A stretch of DNA of 64,000 nucleotides from Burkholderia oklahomensis C6786 (GCF_000959365.1 NZ_CP009555.1:744001-808000), one strand, 5' to 3'. Positions 24,657 to 34,393 are shown, numbered from the stretch's first letter. Numbers and translations are program-made. Notes: generated from the sequence alone by a model not told the origin.

Positions 24657-25688
24657 ATGGCTTTTAACGTAACCCTCAAGCAAAGCGGCCGGCAGTTCCA
24701 GGTCGAAGCCGACGAAACCGTGCTCGCGGCGGCGCTGCGTCAGAACGTCCATCTGCCCTACGGCTGCAAGAACGGCGCGTGCGGCTCGTGCAAGGGCACG
24801 ATCGTGCAAGGCCAGTTCGAGCAGGGACCGCACTCCTCGTCGGCGCTGTCGAACGACGAGCGCACGCGCGGCCTCGCGCTGCTGTGCTGCTCGAAGCCGC
24901 AGAGCGACCTCGAAGTCGACGTGCGCGAGATCGCGGGCGTCGACGGCGTCCAGGTGAAGAAGCTGCCGTGCCGCGTCGCGGCGCTCGAGCGCCGCGCGGA
25001 CGACGTGATCGTGCTGAGGCTGCAGCTACCGGCGAACGAGCGCCTGCAGTATCTCGCCGGCCAGTACATCGAATTCATCCTGAAGGACGGCACGCGCCGC
25101 AGCTACTCGATGGCGACCGCGCCGCACGACGAAGGCCCGATCGAGCTGCACATCCGCCACATGGCGGGCGGCAAGTTCACCGACCACGTGTTCGGCGCGA
25201 TGAAGGAGCGCGACATCCTGCGCTTCGAAGGCCCGCTCGGCACGTTCTTCCTGCGCGAGGATTCGGACAAGCCGATCGTGCTGCTCGCGTCCGGCACGGG
25301 CTTCGCGCCGATCAAGGCGATCATCGAGCACGCGCATCATCTGAAGCTCGGGCGCCCGATGACGCTCTACTGGGGCGCGCGCCGCAAGAAGGATCTGTAT
25401 CTGCTCGACATCGCCGAGCAATGGGCGAAGGAGATCCCGAACTTCGAGTTCGTGCCGGTGCTCTCCGAGCCCGACGCGAGCGACGCCTGGACGGGCCGCA
25501 CGGGCTTCGTGCACCGCGCGGTGATCGAGGATCTGCCGGATCTGTCCGGCTACCAGGTGTACGCGTGCGGCGCGCCGGTGATGGTCGAATCCGCGCAGCG
25601 CGACTTCACGCAGCACCACAGCCTGCCCGCCGACGAGTTCTATGCGGACTCGTTTACGAGCGCCGCAGACCTCGCCCACGCCGTCTGA
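24657..25688 (+). CDS. CDP-6-deoxy-delta-3,4-glucoseen reductase-like flavoprotein
   Basis: 343 residues: plant-type 2Fe-2S ferredoxin domain (1-90; cysteines in GCKNGACGSCKG and the distal LLCCSKP), FAD-binding domain (RSYSMATAP at ~144) and NAD-binding domain (VLLASGTGFAPIKA at ~213, then YACGAPVMVE). This is the class of oxygenase reductases and AscD-like reductases, which pass electrons from NAD(P)H through FAD to the iron-sulfur centre. No partner oxygenase or deoxysugar genes lie nearby, so the annotation as AscD-like is by family only. A 10-bp stem-loop lies downstream (25714-25739). Confidence 0.85.
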   Translation: MAFNVTLKQSGRQFQVEADETVLAAALRQNVHLPYGCKNGACGSCKGTIVQGQFEQGPHSSSALSNDERTRGLALLCCSKPQSDLEVDVREIAGVDGVQVKKLPCRVAALERRADDVIVLRLQLPANERLQYLAGQYIEFILKDGTRRSYSMATAPHDEGPIELHIRHMAGGKFTDHVFGAMKERDILRFEGPLGTFFLREDSDKPIVLLASGTGFAPIKAIIEHAHHLKLGRPMTLYWGARRKKDLYLLDIAEQWAKEIPNFEFVPVLSEPDASDAWTGRTGFVHRAVIEDLPDLSGYQVYACGAPVMVESAQRDFTQHHSLPADEFYADSFTSAADLAHAV

Positions 25689-25713
25689 GCGCCGCGCGGC
25701 CTCGGGAAAAAAC

Positions 25714-25739
25714 CGACGCGACACCGAATTGTCGCGTCG
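25714..25739 (+). terminator. Stem-loop after the reductase gene
   Basis: CGACGCGACA / TGTCGCGTCG with a 6-base loop, flanked by GGGAAAAAACCG on the left and CAGCGGTTT on the right, so the stem can extend. No long T-tract follows on the plus strand, so termination efficiency is uncertain. Confidence 0.5.
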
Positions 25740-25775
25740 CAGCGGTTTACTCGAGGCCGCATGATGCCTTATGCT

Positions 25776-25932
25776 TGCGCACATGAACCGCTTCCAGTCC
25801 GCCCTCCGACGTCGCCGCTCGCCGCTCCGCACGGATGCCGCCGGCTCGTCACGGACTCGCGCGTAACCGCTTCCCCGTTACGCAAAAGCTGTTCGAACCA
25901 CCAAGCCACGGCATCCCGTGGCTTTTTTTATT
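25776..25932 (+). ncRNA. Candidate small RNA or leader upstream of argD
   Basis: A promoter-like pair TTTACT (25746-25751) and TATGCT (25770-25775) is followed by two hairpins: GCGTAAC/GTTACGC (25859-25881) and AAGCCACGG/CCGTGGCTT with seven T's (about 25901-25929). The last is a good intrinsic terminator only about 38 bases before the argD start, so the RNA ends before the gene. It is either a free small RNA or an attenuating leader. Sequence family not recognised. Confidence 0.4.
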
Positions 25933-25967
25933 GTCTTTTCGCCGACCTCCCCCTGGAGCTTGCCGCC

Positions 25968-27152
25968 ATGCCGCTGAACGACTACCCGATCGACTCGCTG
26001 ATGTACATCACGAACCGCCCCGACATCGTGTTTACGCACGGCAAGGGCTCGTGGCTCTACGACCACACCGGCAAGCGCTACCTGGACTTCATCCAGGGTT
26101 GGGCGGTCAACTGCCTCGGCCATTGCAACGACGGCCTCGTCCAGGCGCTGCAGGCACAGGCGGAAAAGCTGCTGAACCCGTCGCCCGCGTTCTACAACGA
26201 GCCGATGGCGAAGCTCGCGAGCCTGCTCACGCAGCACAGCGTGTTCGACAAGGTGTTCTTCGCGAACAGCGGCGCGGAAGCGAACGAAGGCGCGATCAAG
26301 CTCGCACGCAAATGGGGCCGCAAATTCAAGAACGGCGCGTACGAGATCATCACGTTCGACCACAGCTTCCACGGCCGCACGCTCGCGACGATGTCCGCGA
26401 GCGGCAAGGCCGGATGGGACACGATCTACGCGCCGCAGGTGCCGGGCTTCCCGAAGGCCGAGATCAACAACATCAACTCGGTCGAGAAGCTGATCAGCGA
26501 CAAGACCGTCGCCGTGATGCTCGAGCCGATCCAGGGCGAAGGCGGCGTGATCCCGGCGTCGAACGAGTTCATGCAGCAGTTGCGCGCGCTGACGAAGCAG
26601 CACGATCTCCTCCTCATCGTCGACGAAGTGCAGAGCGGCTGCGGCCGCGCGGGCACGCTGTTCGCATACGAGCTCGCGAACATCGAGCCGGACATCATGA
26701 CGCTCGGCAAGGGCATCGGCGGCGGCGCGCCGCTCGCGGCGCTGCTGTCGAAGGCGGACGTCGCGGTGTTCGAGGCGGGCGACCAGGGCGGCACCTACAA
26801 CGGCAACCCGCTGATGACGGCCGCCGGCTACGCGGTGATCTCGCAGCTCGTCGCGCCGGGCTTTCTCGAAGGCGTGCGCGCGCGCGGCGAATACCTGAAG
26901 CGCAAGCTGCTCGAGCTGTCGGAAGAGCGCGGCTTCGGGGGCGAGCGCGGCGAAGGCCTGTTGCGCGCGCTGCTGCTCGGCAAGGACATCGGCCCGCAGA
27001 TCGTCGAGAAGGCGCGCGACATGCAGCCGGACGGCCTGCTGCTGAACGCCGCGCGTCCGAACCTGCTGCGCTTCATGCCGGCGCTCAACGTGACGAACGA
27101 AGAGATCGACCAGATGATGGCGATGCTGCGTTCGGTGCTCGACTCGCTCTGA
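25968..27152 (+). CDS. argD: Acetylornithine aminotransferase-type class III transaminase
   Basis: 394 residues from ATG 25968 (GGAG eleven bases upstream). PLP fold-type [15 protein letters not shown] motif [16 protein letters not shown] (~101), [19 protein letters not shown] (~219) with the cofactor Asp, and the Schiff-base Lys in [10 protein letters not shown] (~246). Length and sequence fit ArgD, which makes N-acetylornithine in arginine synthesis with glutamate as amino donor; close relatives act in lysine or succinylornithine pathways. It is followed after six bases by a GNAT acetyltransferase gene, forming a likely operon. Confidence 0.85.
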   Translation: MPLNDYPIDSLMYITNRPDIVFTHGKGSWLYDHTGKRYLDFIQGWAVNCLGHCNDGLVQALQAQAEKLLNPSPAFYNEPMAKLASLLTQHSVFDKVFFANSGAEANEGAIKLARKWGRKFKNGAYEIITFDHSFHGRTLATMSASGKAGWDTIYAPQVPGFPKAEINNINSVEKLISDKTVAVMLEPIQGEGGVIPASNEFMQQLRALTKQHDLLLIVDEVQSGCGRAGTLFAYELANIEPDIMTLGKGIGGGAPLAALLSKADVAVFEAGDQGGTYNGNPLMTAAGYAVISQLVAPGFLEGVRARGEYLKRKLLELSEERGFGGERGEGLLRALLLGKDIGPQIVEKARDMQPDGLLLNAARPNLLRFMPALNVTNEEIDQMMAMLRSVLDSL

Positions 27153-27158
27153 TCGCAC

Positions 27159-27617
27159 ATGTCGACCACGCTCGTTGCCGACGACGTCGCGATCCGGCCG
27201 TTCGAGCACGGCGACACCGATGCCGTGCTTGCCGTGTGGCGCGACGCATTTCCCGCGTACTCCGACACGAGCACGCCGCATCGCGATCCGCGACGCTCGA
27301 TCGCGCTCAAGCTCGCGACGCAGCCGGAGCTGTTCTTCGTCGCGATCGCCCGCGGGCGCGTCGCCGGGACCGTGATGGCCGGCTACGACGGCCACCGCGG
27401 CTGGCTGTATTCGCTCGCCGTCGAGCGCGACGCGCGGCGGCTCGGCATCGGCCGCGCGCTGCTCGCGCATGCGGAAGCGGCGCTCGCCGCGCTCGGCTGC
27501 CCGAAAGTGAACCTGCAGGTGCTGCCCGGCAACGACGACGCGTGCCGATTCTACGAAGCGCTCGGCTATAGCGCGGAAGAGCGGATCTCGTTCGGCAAGC
27601 GGCTCGCGCCGGATTGA
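27159..27617 (+). CDS. GNAT-family N-acetyltransferase
   Basis: 152 residues with the GNAT acetyl-CoA-binding motif RRLGIGRALLAHAE (about 92-105) and the C-terminal FYEALGYSAEERI. It resembles the YpeA type. It starts six bases after argD and is presumably co-transcribed, which suggests an amino acid-related acceptor, unproven. A GC-rich hairpin (27632-27655) follows. Confidence 0.85.
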   Translation: MSTTLVADDVAIRPFEHGDTDAVLAVWRDAFPAYSDTSTPHRDPRRSIALKLATQPELFFVAIARGRVAGTVMAGYDGHRGWLYSLAVERDARRLGIGRALLAHAEAALAALGCPKVNLQVLPGNDDACRFYEALGYSAEERISFGKRLAPD

Positions 27618-27631
27618 GGCTGAGAACGAGA

Positions 27632-27655
27632 GCGCCGCGCGGGACTGCGCGGCGC
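27632..27655. terminator. GC-rich hairpin after the GNAT gene
   Basis: GCGCCGCGC / GCGCGGCGC, 9-bp stem with a 6-base loop, between the argD-GNAT unit and the convergent DUF2278 gene. No T-tract, so it may need Rho or simply block read-through. Confidence 0.35.
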
Positions 27656-27787
27656 GCCCCGCCCTCTTCCGGCCGCCACGACGCGTGCGGCTCCGAGCGG
27701 ATGCCCCGGTTCACGTGATTCCCCATCGGCACGCCGGCTGACACGCCGCCGCGCTAGCGCTCGCCCCTTCGCGCCGCCTGCGACTCG

Positions 27788-28456
27788 CTACGAAATCGGC
27801 CCCGCGCCCGGCAACGGGTTGCCGAGGCTGTCGGTCGGCACCGCCTGCTGCTCGAACGCGGCGAAATACGCGGCCCACTGCTCGCCGCCGAGATCGACGA
27901 GCAGCGCGCCGTCCTGCCACACGTCGTTGTGGTCGTTCGCGTCGTCGCCCGCCTGATGCAGAAAATGCGGGCCGGTCGATCCCTGGTTCATGTGCGTGTC
28001 GTGAATCCCGTTGCCTTCGACGTACGTGCGCCCGAACACGTACAGATCGAGATTCTGCTGATGCGCGGCGTCGACGAGCCGCAACACCGACGGAATCGGT
28101 TCCGGATGCTCGGTGCCGTCCATCACGTCGCTGACCCGCCACGCCCCCGTTTCGCTCAGGACGTCGCTGCGCACGTAATCGAGCGCCGGCAGCGCATCGC
28201 CGTTCGTCAGGTCGACGTAGCCTTCCGCGGCGGCGGCGAGTGTCCGCGTGACCGGATGATGAAAATCGTAGACGAGCTTGTACTTGAGCAAGTCGTCCGC
28301 GTCGTTGGTGCCGACATTGATCGCGACGTCCCAGTCGCCGTCGGGCAACGCGAGCGTCAGGTGGACGTGATACTGCGTCTCGTTCGCGCGCCTCGCCGCC
28401 TTCAGACCCGCGACCGCTTTGATCTTCGCTTTCACGAAACCGTAATCGAGGCTCAT
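27788..28456 (-). CDS. DUF2278 (YukJ-like) family protein
   Basis: 222 residues from ATG 28456. The DUF2278 hallmarks are clear: the opening LDYGFVKAKI, IHDTHMNQGS (about 172-181) and the nearby VWQDGALLVDL. The family is widespread and structurally uncharacterised; function unknown. The gene is monocistronic, between the argD operon and the liv operon, with core codon usage. Confidence 0.85.
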   Translation of the reverse strand: MSLDYGFVKAKIKAVAGLKAARRANETQYHVHLTLALPDGDWDVAINVGTNDADDLLKYKLVYDFHHPVTRTLAAAAEGYVDLTNGDALPALDYVRSDVLSETGAWRVSDVMDGTEHPEPIPSVLRLVDAAHQQNLDLYVFGRTYVEGNGIHDTHMNQGSTGPHFLHQAGDDANDHNDVWQDGALLVDLGGEQWAAYFAAFEQQAVPTDSLGNPLPGAGPIS

Positions 28457-28679
28457 ATGCGTCTCCGTTCGATGGTGGCCCGCACATTGTGCCCGAGCTG
28501 CGTGTCGGTTTTCGATATGCCGATCGGCGAACGCCGCACGTCGCGCATCGGGGCCTCGGCCAGGCACGAAAGCGTCGACATCGCACGTCGCTTCGACGCC
28601 GCACTCGGCGGCACGCCATCGCACGCCGTCGCACTCGGCCGCCACGCCCCCGATGCACGCGCCGCCACGCCGCCGCACA

Positions 28680-28714
28680 AAACAAAAAGCCGCCACGGCG
28701 AACCGTGACGGCTT
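28680..28714 (-). terminator. Terminator of the liv operon
   Basis: AAGCCG-C-CACGG / CCGTG-A-CGGCTT with one mismatch and a CGAA loop, followed on the minus strand by a T-rich run. It lies about 50 bases after the livF stop. Confidence 0.7.
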
Positions 28715-28764
28715 CCTGAAAGCCGCGCCGCGCGACTCAGCGCGCGGCGAGCGTCCGATCGGGC

Positions 28765-29481
28765 TTACTCGCCCAGATACGCGGCGCGCACCTTCGGATC
28801 GTCGAGCATCTGCTTCGCGTCGCCTTCCATCGTGACCGTGCCCGAATCCATCACGTAGCCGCGGTCGGCCGCCTGCAGCGCGAGACGCGCGTTCTGCTCG
28901 ACGAGCAGCACCGTGATGCCCTCCTTCGAGACCGTGCGCACCACTTCGAAGATCTTCTCGACCATGATCGGCGACAGGCCCATCGACGGCTCGTCGAGCA
29001 GCAGCAGCTTCGGCTTGGAGAGGATCGCGCGCGCCATCGCGAGCATCTGCTGCTCGCCGCCCGACAGCGTGCCCGCGAGCTGCGTCGCCCGCTCCTTCAG
29101 GCGCGGGAAGAAACCGAACATCCGGTCGACGTCCTTCTTGATCCCTTCCTTGTCGTTGCGCAGATACGCGCCCATCTGCATGTTCTCGACGATCGACATC
29201 CGCGCGAAGATCCCGCGGCCTTCCGGCACCATCGCGAGGCCGCGCTTCAGGAGCTCGTGCGGCGGCACGCCCTTGATCGACTGCCCGTCGTACTCGATGT
29301 CGCCCGCCGAATACGGCTTGAGACCCGTGATCGCCTTCATCGTCGTCGTCTTGCCCGCGCCGTTCGCGCCGATCAGCGTGACGAGCTCGCCCTGGCGGAC
29401 TTCCATGTCAACGCCCTTGACGGCCTGGATGCCGCCGTAGTTGACCTGCAAGCCCTTGATTTTCAACATTGCCGCTGCCAT
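28765..29481 (-). CDS. livF: Branched-chain amino acid ABC transporter ATPase LivF
   Basis: 238 residues. Walker A GANGAGKTT (about 37-45), ABC signature LSGGEQQML (~138), Walker B LLLLDEPSMGLSP (~158). LivF is one of two ATPases energising branched-chain amino acid (or urea/amide) uptake through the LivH-LivM channel. The start overlaps the livG stop (TGATG), and it is the last gene of the operon livH-livM-livG-livF. Confidence 0.92.
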   Translation of the reverse strand: MAAAMLKIKGLQVNYGGIQAVKGVDMEVRQGELVTLIGANGAGKTTTMKAITGLKPYSAGDIEYDGQSIKGVPPHELLKRGLAMVPEGRGIFARMSIVENMQMGAYLRNDKEGIKKDVDRMFGFFPRLKERATQLAGTLSGGEQQMLAMARAILSKPKLLLLDEPSMGLSPIMVEKIFEVVRTVSKEGITVLLVEQNARLALQAADRGYVMDSGTVTMEGDAKQMLDDPKVRAAYLGE

Positions 29482-30254
29482 CAGTGCACCCCTGCGCCGA
29501 GATATGCCTCAATCACCTTCGGGTTCTTCTGCACGTCCTGCGGCAGACCCTCGGCGATCACCTTGCCGTAATCGAGCACCGTCATGCGGTTGCACAAGTG
29601 CATCACGAGCTTCACGTCGTGCTCGATCAGCAGGATCGTGCGGCCGTCCGAGCGGATCTTGTCGAGCAGGCGCGTGAGCTCGACCTTCTCGGTCGCGTTC
29701 ATGCCCGCCGCCGGCTCGTCGAGTGCGAGCAGCTTCGGATCGGTCGCGAGCGCGCGCGCGATTTCCAGCCGGCGCTGATGGCCGTACGACAGATTGCGCG
29801 CGGTGTAGTCGGCGTACTGCAGCACGCCGACGTAGTCGAGCAGCTCGATCGCGCGCTCCTTGATCTCGCGCTCTTCCCTGCGCTCGGCGGGCGTCTGGAA
29901 CACCGCGCCCAGGAGACCGTGCTTCGTGCGCACGTGGCGCCCGACCATGACGTTCTCGAGCGCCGTCATCCCGCCGAACAGGCGGATGTTCTGGAACGTG
30001 CGCGCGATGCCCGCCTTCGCGACCTGGTGGACCGCGGTCGGCGTGTACGTGTCGCCGTCGAGCCGGAACTCGCCGGAATCGGGCGTGTAGAGCCCCGTGA
30101 TCACGTTGAAGAACGTGGTCTTGCCCGCGCCGTTCGGGCCGATCAGACCGTAGATCTGCCCTTCCTTGATCTCGAGCCCGACGTCGGACAGGGCCTGCAG
30201 GCCGCCGAAGCGCTTGTTCACGCCTTTGACGGACAGTCGAATTTGTTCGCTCAT
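29481..30254 (-). CDS. livG: Branched-chain amino acid ABC transporter ATPase LivG
   Basis: 257 residues from ATG 30254, nine bases after AGGAG. Walker A GPNGAGKTT (~39), signature LSYGHQRRLEIARAL (~152), Walker B LLALDEPAAGMN. The LivG-specific C-terminus ending in YLGAGV is present. It forms the heterodimeric ATPase with LivF, to which it is translationally coupled. Confidence 0.92.
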   Translation of the reverse strand: MSEQIRLSVKGVNKRFGGLQALSDVGLEIKEGQIYGLIGPNGAGKTTFFNVITGLYTPDSGEFRLDGDTYTPTAVHQVAKAGIARTFQNIRLFGGMTALENVMVGRHVRTKHGLLGAVFQTPAERREEREIKERAIELLDYVGVLQYADYTARNLSYGHQRRLEIARALATDPKLLALDEPAAGMNATEKVELTRLLDKIRSDGRTILLIEHDVKLVMHLCNRMTVLDYGKVIAEGLPQDVQKNPKVIEAYLGAGVH

Positions 30255-30280
30255 TGCAATGTTCTCCTGCATGCCGTTCG

Positions 30281-31447
30281 TTACGCGCGCGCCGGCTTCT
30301 TGCCGCGCTTCGCCAGTTTTGCGATTCGGTCCTCGTGCTTCGGCGCGGGCCAGATGCCTTCCGAGCGGTACAGCATGATGAGCACCATCGCGAGACCGTA
30401 CAGGCCCTGGCGAATCACTTCCGTATCGATGACGTCATGGCCGAACAGCATGTGCTGCAGCGGGCTCATCGTCGAGCGCAGGAATTCGGGAAACACCGCG
30501 AGCAGCACGGCGCCGAGGATCACGCCCGGAATGTGGCCCATGCCGCCCAGCACGACGCAGGCCAGCACGACGACCGATTCCCAGAACGTGAACGATTCCG
30601 GCGATACGAAGCCCTGGAACGCGCCGAACATCGCGCCCGACAGGCCGCCGAACGACGCGCCCATCGCGAACGCGAGCAGCTTCACGTTGCGGGTGTTGAT
30701 GCCCATCGCCTTCGCGGCGATCTCGTCTTCGCGGATCGCGGCCCATGCGCGGCCGATCCGCGAGTGCTGCAGGCGCGTGCAGACCCAGATCACGAGCAGC
30801 GCGCAGAGCACGAACAGGTAGTAGTACATGTAGACCGACGGCAGCGAGAAGCCGAAGATCTCGTGCGTCTGCGACAGGTTGAAGCCCGCGACCGTGACGG
30901 GATCGATGCCGGTGATCCCCTGCGGCCCGTTCGTCACGTTGACCGGTCGGTCGAGGTTGTTCATGAAGATCCGGACGATCTCGCCGAAGCCAAGCGTGAC
31001 GATCGCGAGGTAGTCGCCGCGCAGACGCAGCGTCGGCGCGCCGAGCAGGATGCCGAAGAACGCCGCGAACGCCATCGCGATCGGTACGATCAGGAAGAAC
31101 GGCACGTGCAGGCCGCCCGGCACCAATTGCGCGATCCAGTCGAAGTGCGACGTCAGGTGCGGCGAGCTCAGGAGCGCCGCGGTGTATGCGCCCACCGCGT
31201 AGAACGCGATGTAGCCCAGGTCGAGCAGGCCTGCGAAGCCGACGACGACGTTCAGACCCAGCGCGAGCATCACGTACAGCATCGCGAAGTCGAGCACGCG
31301 CACCCAGTAGTTGCCGCCCGCCGCGCCGATGAGGAGCGGCGCCGCGACGACGAGCGCCGCGGTCAGCACGCCGACGGTGACGGTCTTCGCGGTATGGCGC
31401 TCTTCGACGAGCGAAGCAGACGTTTCGATCGGTTGAATGGATGTCAT
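30281..31447 (-). CDS. livM: Branched-chain amino acid ABC transporter permease LivM
   Basis: 388 residues from ATG 31447, six bases after AAGGAG (the frame extends to 31477 without support). About ten membrane segments. The ATPase-coupling loop region AIREDEIAAKAMGINTRNVKLLAFAMGASFGGLSGAMFG is of the LivM type, and GLNVVVGFAGLLDLGY is also diagnostic. It pairs with LivH in the inner membrane. No substrate-binding protein gene is in the operon, so the periplasmic component must be encoded elsewhere. Confidence 0.92.
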   Translation of the reverse strand: MTSIQPIETSASLVEERHTAKTVTVGVLTAALVVAAPLLIGAAGGNYWVRVLDFAMLYVMLALGLNVVVGFAGLLDLGYIAFYAVGAYTAALLSSPHLTSHFDWIAQLVPGGLHVPFFLIVPIAMAFAAFFGILLGAPTLRLRGDYLAIVTLGFGEIVRIFMNNLDRPVNVTNGPQGITGIDPVTVAGFNLSQTHEIFGFSLPSVYMYYYLFVLCALLVIWVCTRLQHSRIGRAWAAIREDEIAAKAMGINTRNVKLLAFAMGASFGGLSGAMFGAFQGFVSPESFTFWESVVVLACVVLGGMGHIPGVILGAVLLAVFPEFLRSTMSPLQHMLFGHDVIDTEVIRQGLYGLAMVLIMLYRSEGIWPAPKHEDRIAKLAKRGKKPARA

Positions 31448-31457
31448 GTTGTTCTCC

Positions 31458-32408
31458 TTACGCGCGATCGGCGACACGTTCGCCCAACAGGCCCGACGGC
31501 CGGAACACCAGCACGATGATGAGCACGATGAACGCGAACACGTCCTGGTAGTTGCTGCCGAACACCCCGCCCGTCAGATTGCCGATGTAGCCCGCGCCCA
31601 ACTGCTCGATGAGGCCGAGCAGCACGCCGCCCACCATCGCGCCGCCCAGGTTGCCGATCCCGCCCAGCACCGCCGCCGTGAACGCCTTCATGCCGGGGAT
31701 GAAGCCCATGTAGAAGTGCACGTTGCCGTATTCGGAAGCGATCATCACGCCCGCGAGCGCGGCGAGCGCCGAGCCGATCATGAAGGTCGCCGAAATCACG
31801 AAGTTCGGATTCACGCCCATCAGGCTCGCCGTGTTCGGGTTCTCGGCGATCGCGCGCATCGCGCGGCCGAGCTTCGTCTTGTGCACGAGCAGCAGCAGGC
31901 CCGCCATCACGAGGAACGCGACGATGATGATCGCGATCTCGGTCATCGAAATCACCGCGCCCGGATTGTTCTCGCCCGCCTTGATCACGTTGATCGGATC
32001 GGTCGGCAGCAGTTGCGGGAACGGCAGCGGATTGCGCGACCAGATCATCATGGCGGCCGTCTGCAGCAGGATCGACACGCCGATCGCGGTGATGAGCGGC
32101 GCGAGACGCGGCGCCCGGCGCAGCGGCCGGTATGCGACGCGCTCGATCGTGAAGCCGACGCATGCGCAGACGATCGCCGCGATCCCGAGCCCGATCGCGA
32201 GCGTCGCGACGTGGCCAAGACCGGGGAAGTGGTTCTGCAGCACCGTGATCGCGGAAAGCGCGACCATCGCGCCCACCATCAGCACGTCGCCGTGCGCGAA
32301 GTTGATGATGCCGAGAATGCCGTACACCATCGTATAGCCCAACGCGATGATGGCGTAGACACTGCCGAGCACCAGTCCGTTGAGGATCTGCTGGACGAAA
32401 ATATCCAT
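31458..32408 (-). CDS. livH: Branched-chain amino acid ABC transporter permease LivH
   Basis: 316 residues; AAGGAG lies seven bases before ATG 32408. Opening QQILNGLVLGSVYAIIALG and YGILGIINFAHGDVLM are diagnostic of LivH, and the coupling region RAIAENPNTASLMGVNPN is present. First gene of the four-gene operon; its promoter should lie in 32409-32600, where no binding-protein gene is found. Confidence 0.92.
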   Translation of the reverse strand: MDIFVQQILNGLVLGSVYAIIALGYTMVYGILGIINFAHGDVLMVGAMVALSAITVLQNHFPGLGHVATLAIGLGIAAIVCACVGFTIERVAYRPLRRAPRLAPLITAIGVSILLQTAAMMIWSRNPLPFPQLLPTDPINVIKAGENNPGAVISMTEIAIIIVAFLVMAGLLLLVHKTKLGRAMRAIAENPNTASLMGVNPNFVISATFMIGSALAALAGVMIASEYGNVHFYMGFIPGMKAFTAAVLGGIGNLGGAMVGGVLLGLIEQLGAGYIGNLTGGVFGSNYQDVFAFIVLIIVLVFRPSGLLGERVADRA

Positions 32409-32630
32409 TTAAAGCTCCTTGGCCCGTGCCGCCGGATGAGCGCTCCGCCACGCGGATAAGCGATGGAATCGCGCCAACTCGACGACACTGCGGGTACCTG
32501 ATCAATACCGGTAAGGTGATGTCGGCCCGGCGCGGACGGTGCGGACTGTGCGACCGCGCGTCTTGCCGGGACGGATACGAAAACGGCACCGCACTGAAGC
32601 TTCGGTGCCGTCGCGAGTCCCGTCTGTAAT

Positions 32631-33134
32631 TCACGACTTGAGGACGGTGTGCTTGGCCTCCTTGAAGTCGTAGAGCGTCCATGCGCCGGCCTTCGCGTCG
32701 TCGATGCGGCCGCGCGCGACATCGGCCGCCGCCTCGCGGGCGGGCGCCGGCATCGGATGCGGCACGTCGAATGCTCCGCTCGGGTTGGCGCGCCTCGTGG
32801 TGTCGGCGGTCGCGCGCACTGCGTCGTTTGCGATCGGCGCACGTCCGGACGACGCCGCCGCGCAAACGACGGCCGTCCGTCGCGCGACCGGGTCGCCCGG
32901 CGCGCCGATGCCGACGGATACGACGACGTCGGTGCGCGCGCGCTTGATCTGAGTCGGCATCGCGGCGAAATTCGCCGCAGAACGCCCGGCCCCGGCGGCG
33001 GGCACGTCGCTCGGGGAGGCCGTCGGGGCCGCCTCGGCCTGCGCCGCCGCCCCGCCGTCGCGTCCGTCGGCGGCCGCGGCGAAAAGCGCAACCGCAGCGT
33101 CGACGGGCCCGGCGTAAACCAACTTCAGATGCAT
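32631..33134 (-). CDS. Alanine-rich hypothetical protein
   Basis: 167 residues from ATG 33134 with GGAG about ten bases upstream; the frame extends to 33167. Very Ala-, Arg- and Pro-rich, low complexity in the middle, with a more ordered end (AGAWTLYDFKEAKHTVLKS). No signal peptide or membrane segment. No family recognised; the low-complexity middle makes some doubt about expression reasonable. Confidence 0.45.
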   Translation of the reverse strand: MHLKLVYAGPVDAAVALFAAAADGRDGGAAAQAEAAPTASPSDVPAAGAGRSAANFAAMPTQIKRARTDVVVSVGIGAPGDPVARRTAVVCAAASSGRAPIANDAVRATADTTRRANPSGAFDVPHPMPAPAREAAADVARGRIDDAKAGAWTLYDFKEAKHTVLKS

Positions 33135-33356
33135 CAAATAAGGTCTCCAGCGCCTTGCCAAAACCATGTTTCAAAGGCCATCGGGCCTGAAAACGGGCGC
33201 ATTGTAACTCTATTTATAGGACGACCAATATTCCTGATTCGACAGGGTTTTCCTGCATTGCAACCTTTTTTGAGCACGCCATTTCAGACGATATTGCAAC
33301 CCGGTTGCACCGTCACAGTGCCGAATGGTTGCTCCATGGGAAAATTCGCCCAAAAT

Positions 33357-33383
33357 AAAAGCGCGCCCCAAGGCGCGCTTTTT
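33357..33383. terminator. Bidirectional intrinsic terminator
   Basis: AAAAGCGCGCC-CCAA-GGCGCGCTTTTT, 11-bp stem with T-tracts on both strands. It lies downstream of ispH on the minus strand, about 30 bases after its stop. Confidence 0.8.
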
Positions 33384-33410
33384 GCAATCTGACGGAAACG
33401 AAACCGGCGA

Positions 33411-34391
33411 TCAGGTCGCGGGCGACAGATTCAAGCCGCGCGGCAATGGGAACGACACGTTCTCCTCGATGCCCTCGAGCGCGCGCACGTTGGTCACGCC
33501 GAGCTCGCGCAAACGCGCGATCACCGCTTGTGCGAGCACCTCGGGCGCCGATGCGCCCGCCGTCACGCCGATTCGACGCTTGCCGGCAACCCAGGCCGGA
33601 TCGATCTGCTCGGGCGCGTCCACCATGTAGGCGGCGACGCCGCGCTTCTCGGCGACTTCGCGCAAGCGGCTCGAATTCGAGCTATTCGGGCTGCCGACGA
33701 CGATCACGACGTCGCACTGCGGCGCCATGAACTTCACCGCATCCTGACGGTTCTGCGTCGCGTAGCAGATGTCCTGCTTCTTCGGCTCGCGGATCGCGGG
33801 GAATTTCGTCTTGAGCGCGCCGATGATCTCGGCCGCGTCGTCGACCGACAGCGTCGTCTGCGTGACGAGCGCGACGCGCTCCGGATCGGGCAGCTCGAGC
33901 TTCCGCACGTCTTCGACGCTCTCGACGAGATGCATCCCGCGCTCCACCTGGCCCATCGTGCCTTCGACTTCCGGGTGCCCCTTGTGGCCGATCATCACGA
34001 TGTCGACGCCTTCCTGGCGCATCTTCGCGACCTCGACGTGCACCTTCGTGACGAGCGGACACGTTGCGTCATAGATACGCAGGCCGCGCACGGCCGCCTC
34101 GTCGCGCACCGCCTTCGACACGCCGTGCGCACTGAAGATCACCGTGTTGCCGGACGGCACTTCCGCGAGTTCCTCGACGAAGATCGCCCCCTTCTTCTTC
34201 AGATCCTCGACGACGTACTTGTTGTGCACGATCTCGTGGCGCACGTAGATCGGCGCGCCGTGCATCGCGATCGCGCGCTCGACGATCTCGATCGCGCGAT
34301 CGACGCCCGCGCAGAAACCGCGCGGCTGAGCGAGCAGAATCTCGGCGTCGGCCGCGGCGACCTGACCGGACAGCGTATCGGTGGAGCTCAT
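33411..34391 (-). CDS. ispH: 4-hydroxy-3-methylbut-2-enyl diphosphate reductase
   Basis: 326 residues. Three conserved Cys for the iron-sulfur cluster: in [14 protein letters not shown] (~27), [11 protein letters not shown] (~110) and [11 protein letters not shown] (~210). The SxN motif [10 protein letters not shown] is also present. IspH makes IPP and DMAPP in the last step of the MEP isoprenoid pathway. Only two bases separate it from the upstream FKBP gene, so the two are co-transcribed, the same pairing as fkpB-ispH in other proteobacteria. Confidence 0.95.
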   Translation of the reverse strand: MSSTDTLSGQVAAADAEILLAQPRGFCAGVDRAIEIVERAIAMHGAPIYVRHEIVHNKYVVEDLKKKGAIFVEELAEVPSGNTVIFSAHGVSKAVRDEAAVRGLRIYDATCPLVTKVHVEVAKMRQEGVDIVMIGHKGHPEVEGTMGQVERGMHLVESVEDVRKLELPDPERVALVTQTTLSVDDAAEIIGALKTKFPAIREPKKQDICYATQNRQDAVKFMAPQCDVVIVVGSPNSSNSSRLREVAEKRGVAAYMVDAPEQIDPAWVAGKRRIGVTAGASAPEVLAQAVIARLRELGVTNVRALEGIEENVSFPLPRGLNLSPAT

Positions 34392-34393
34392 GA

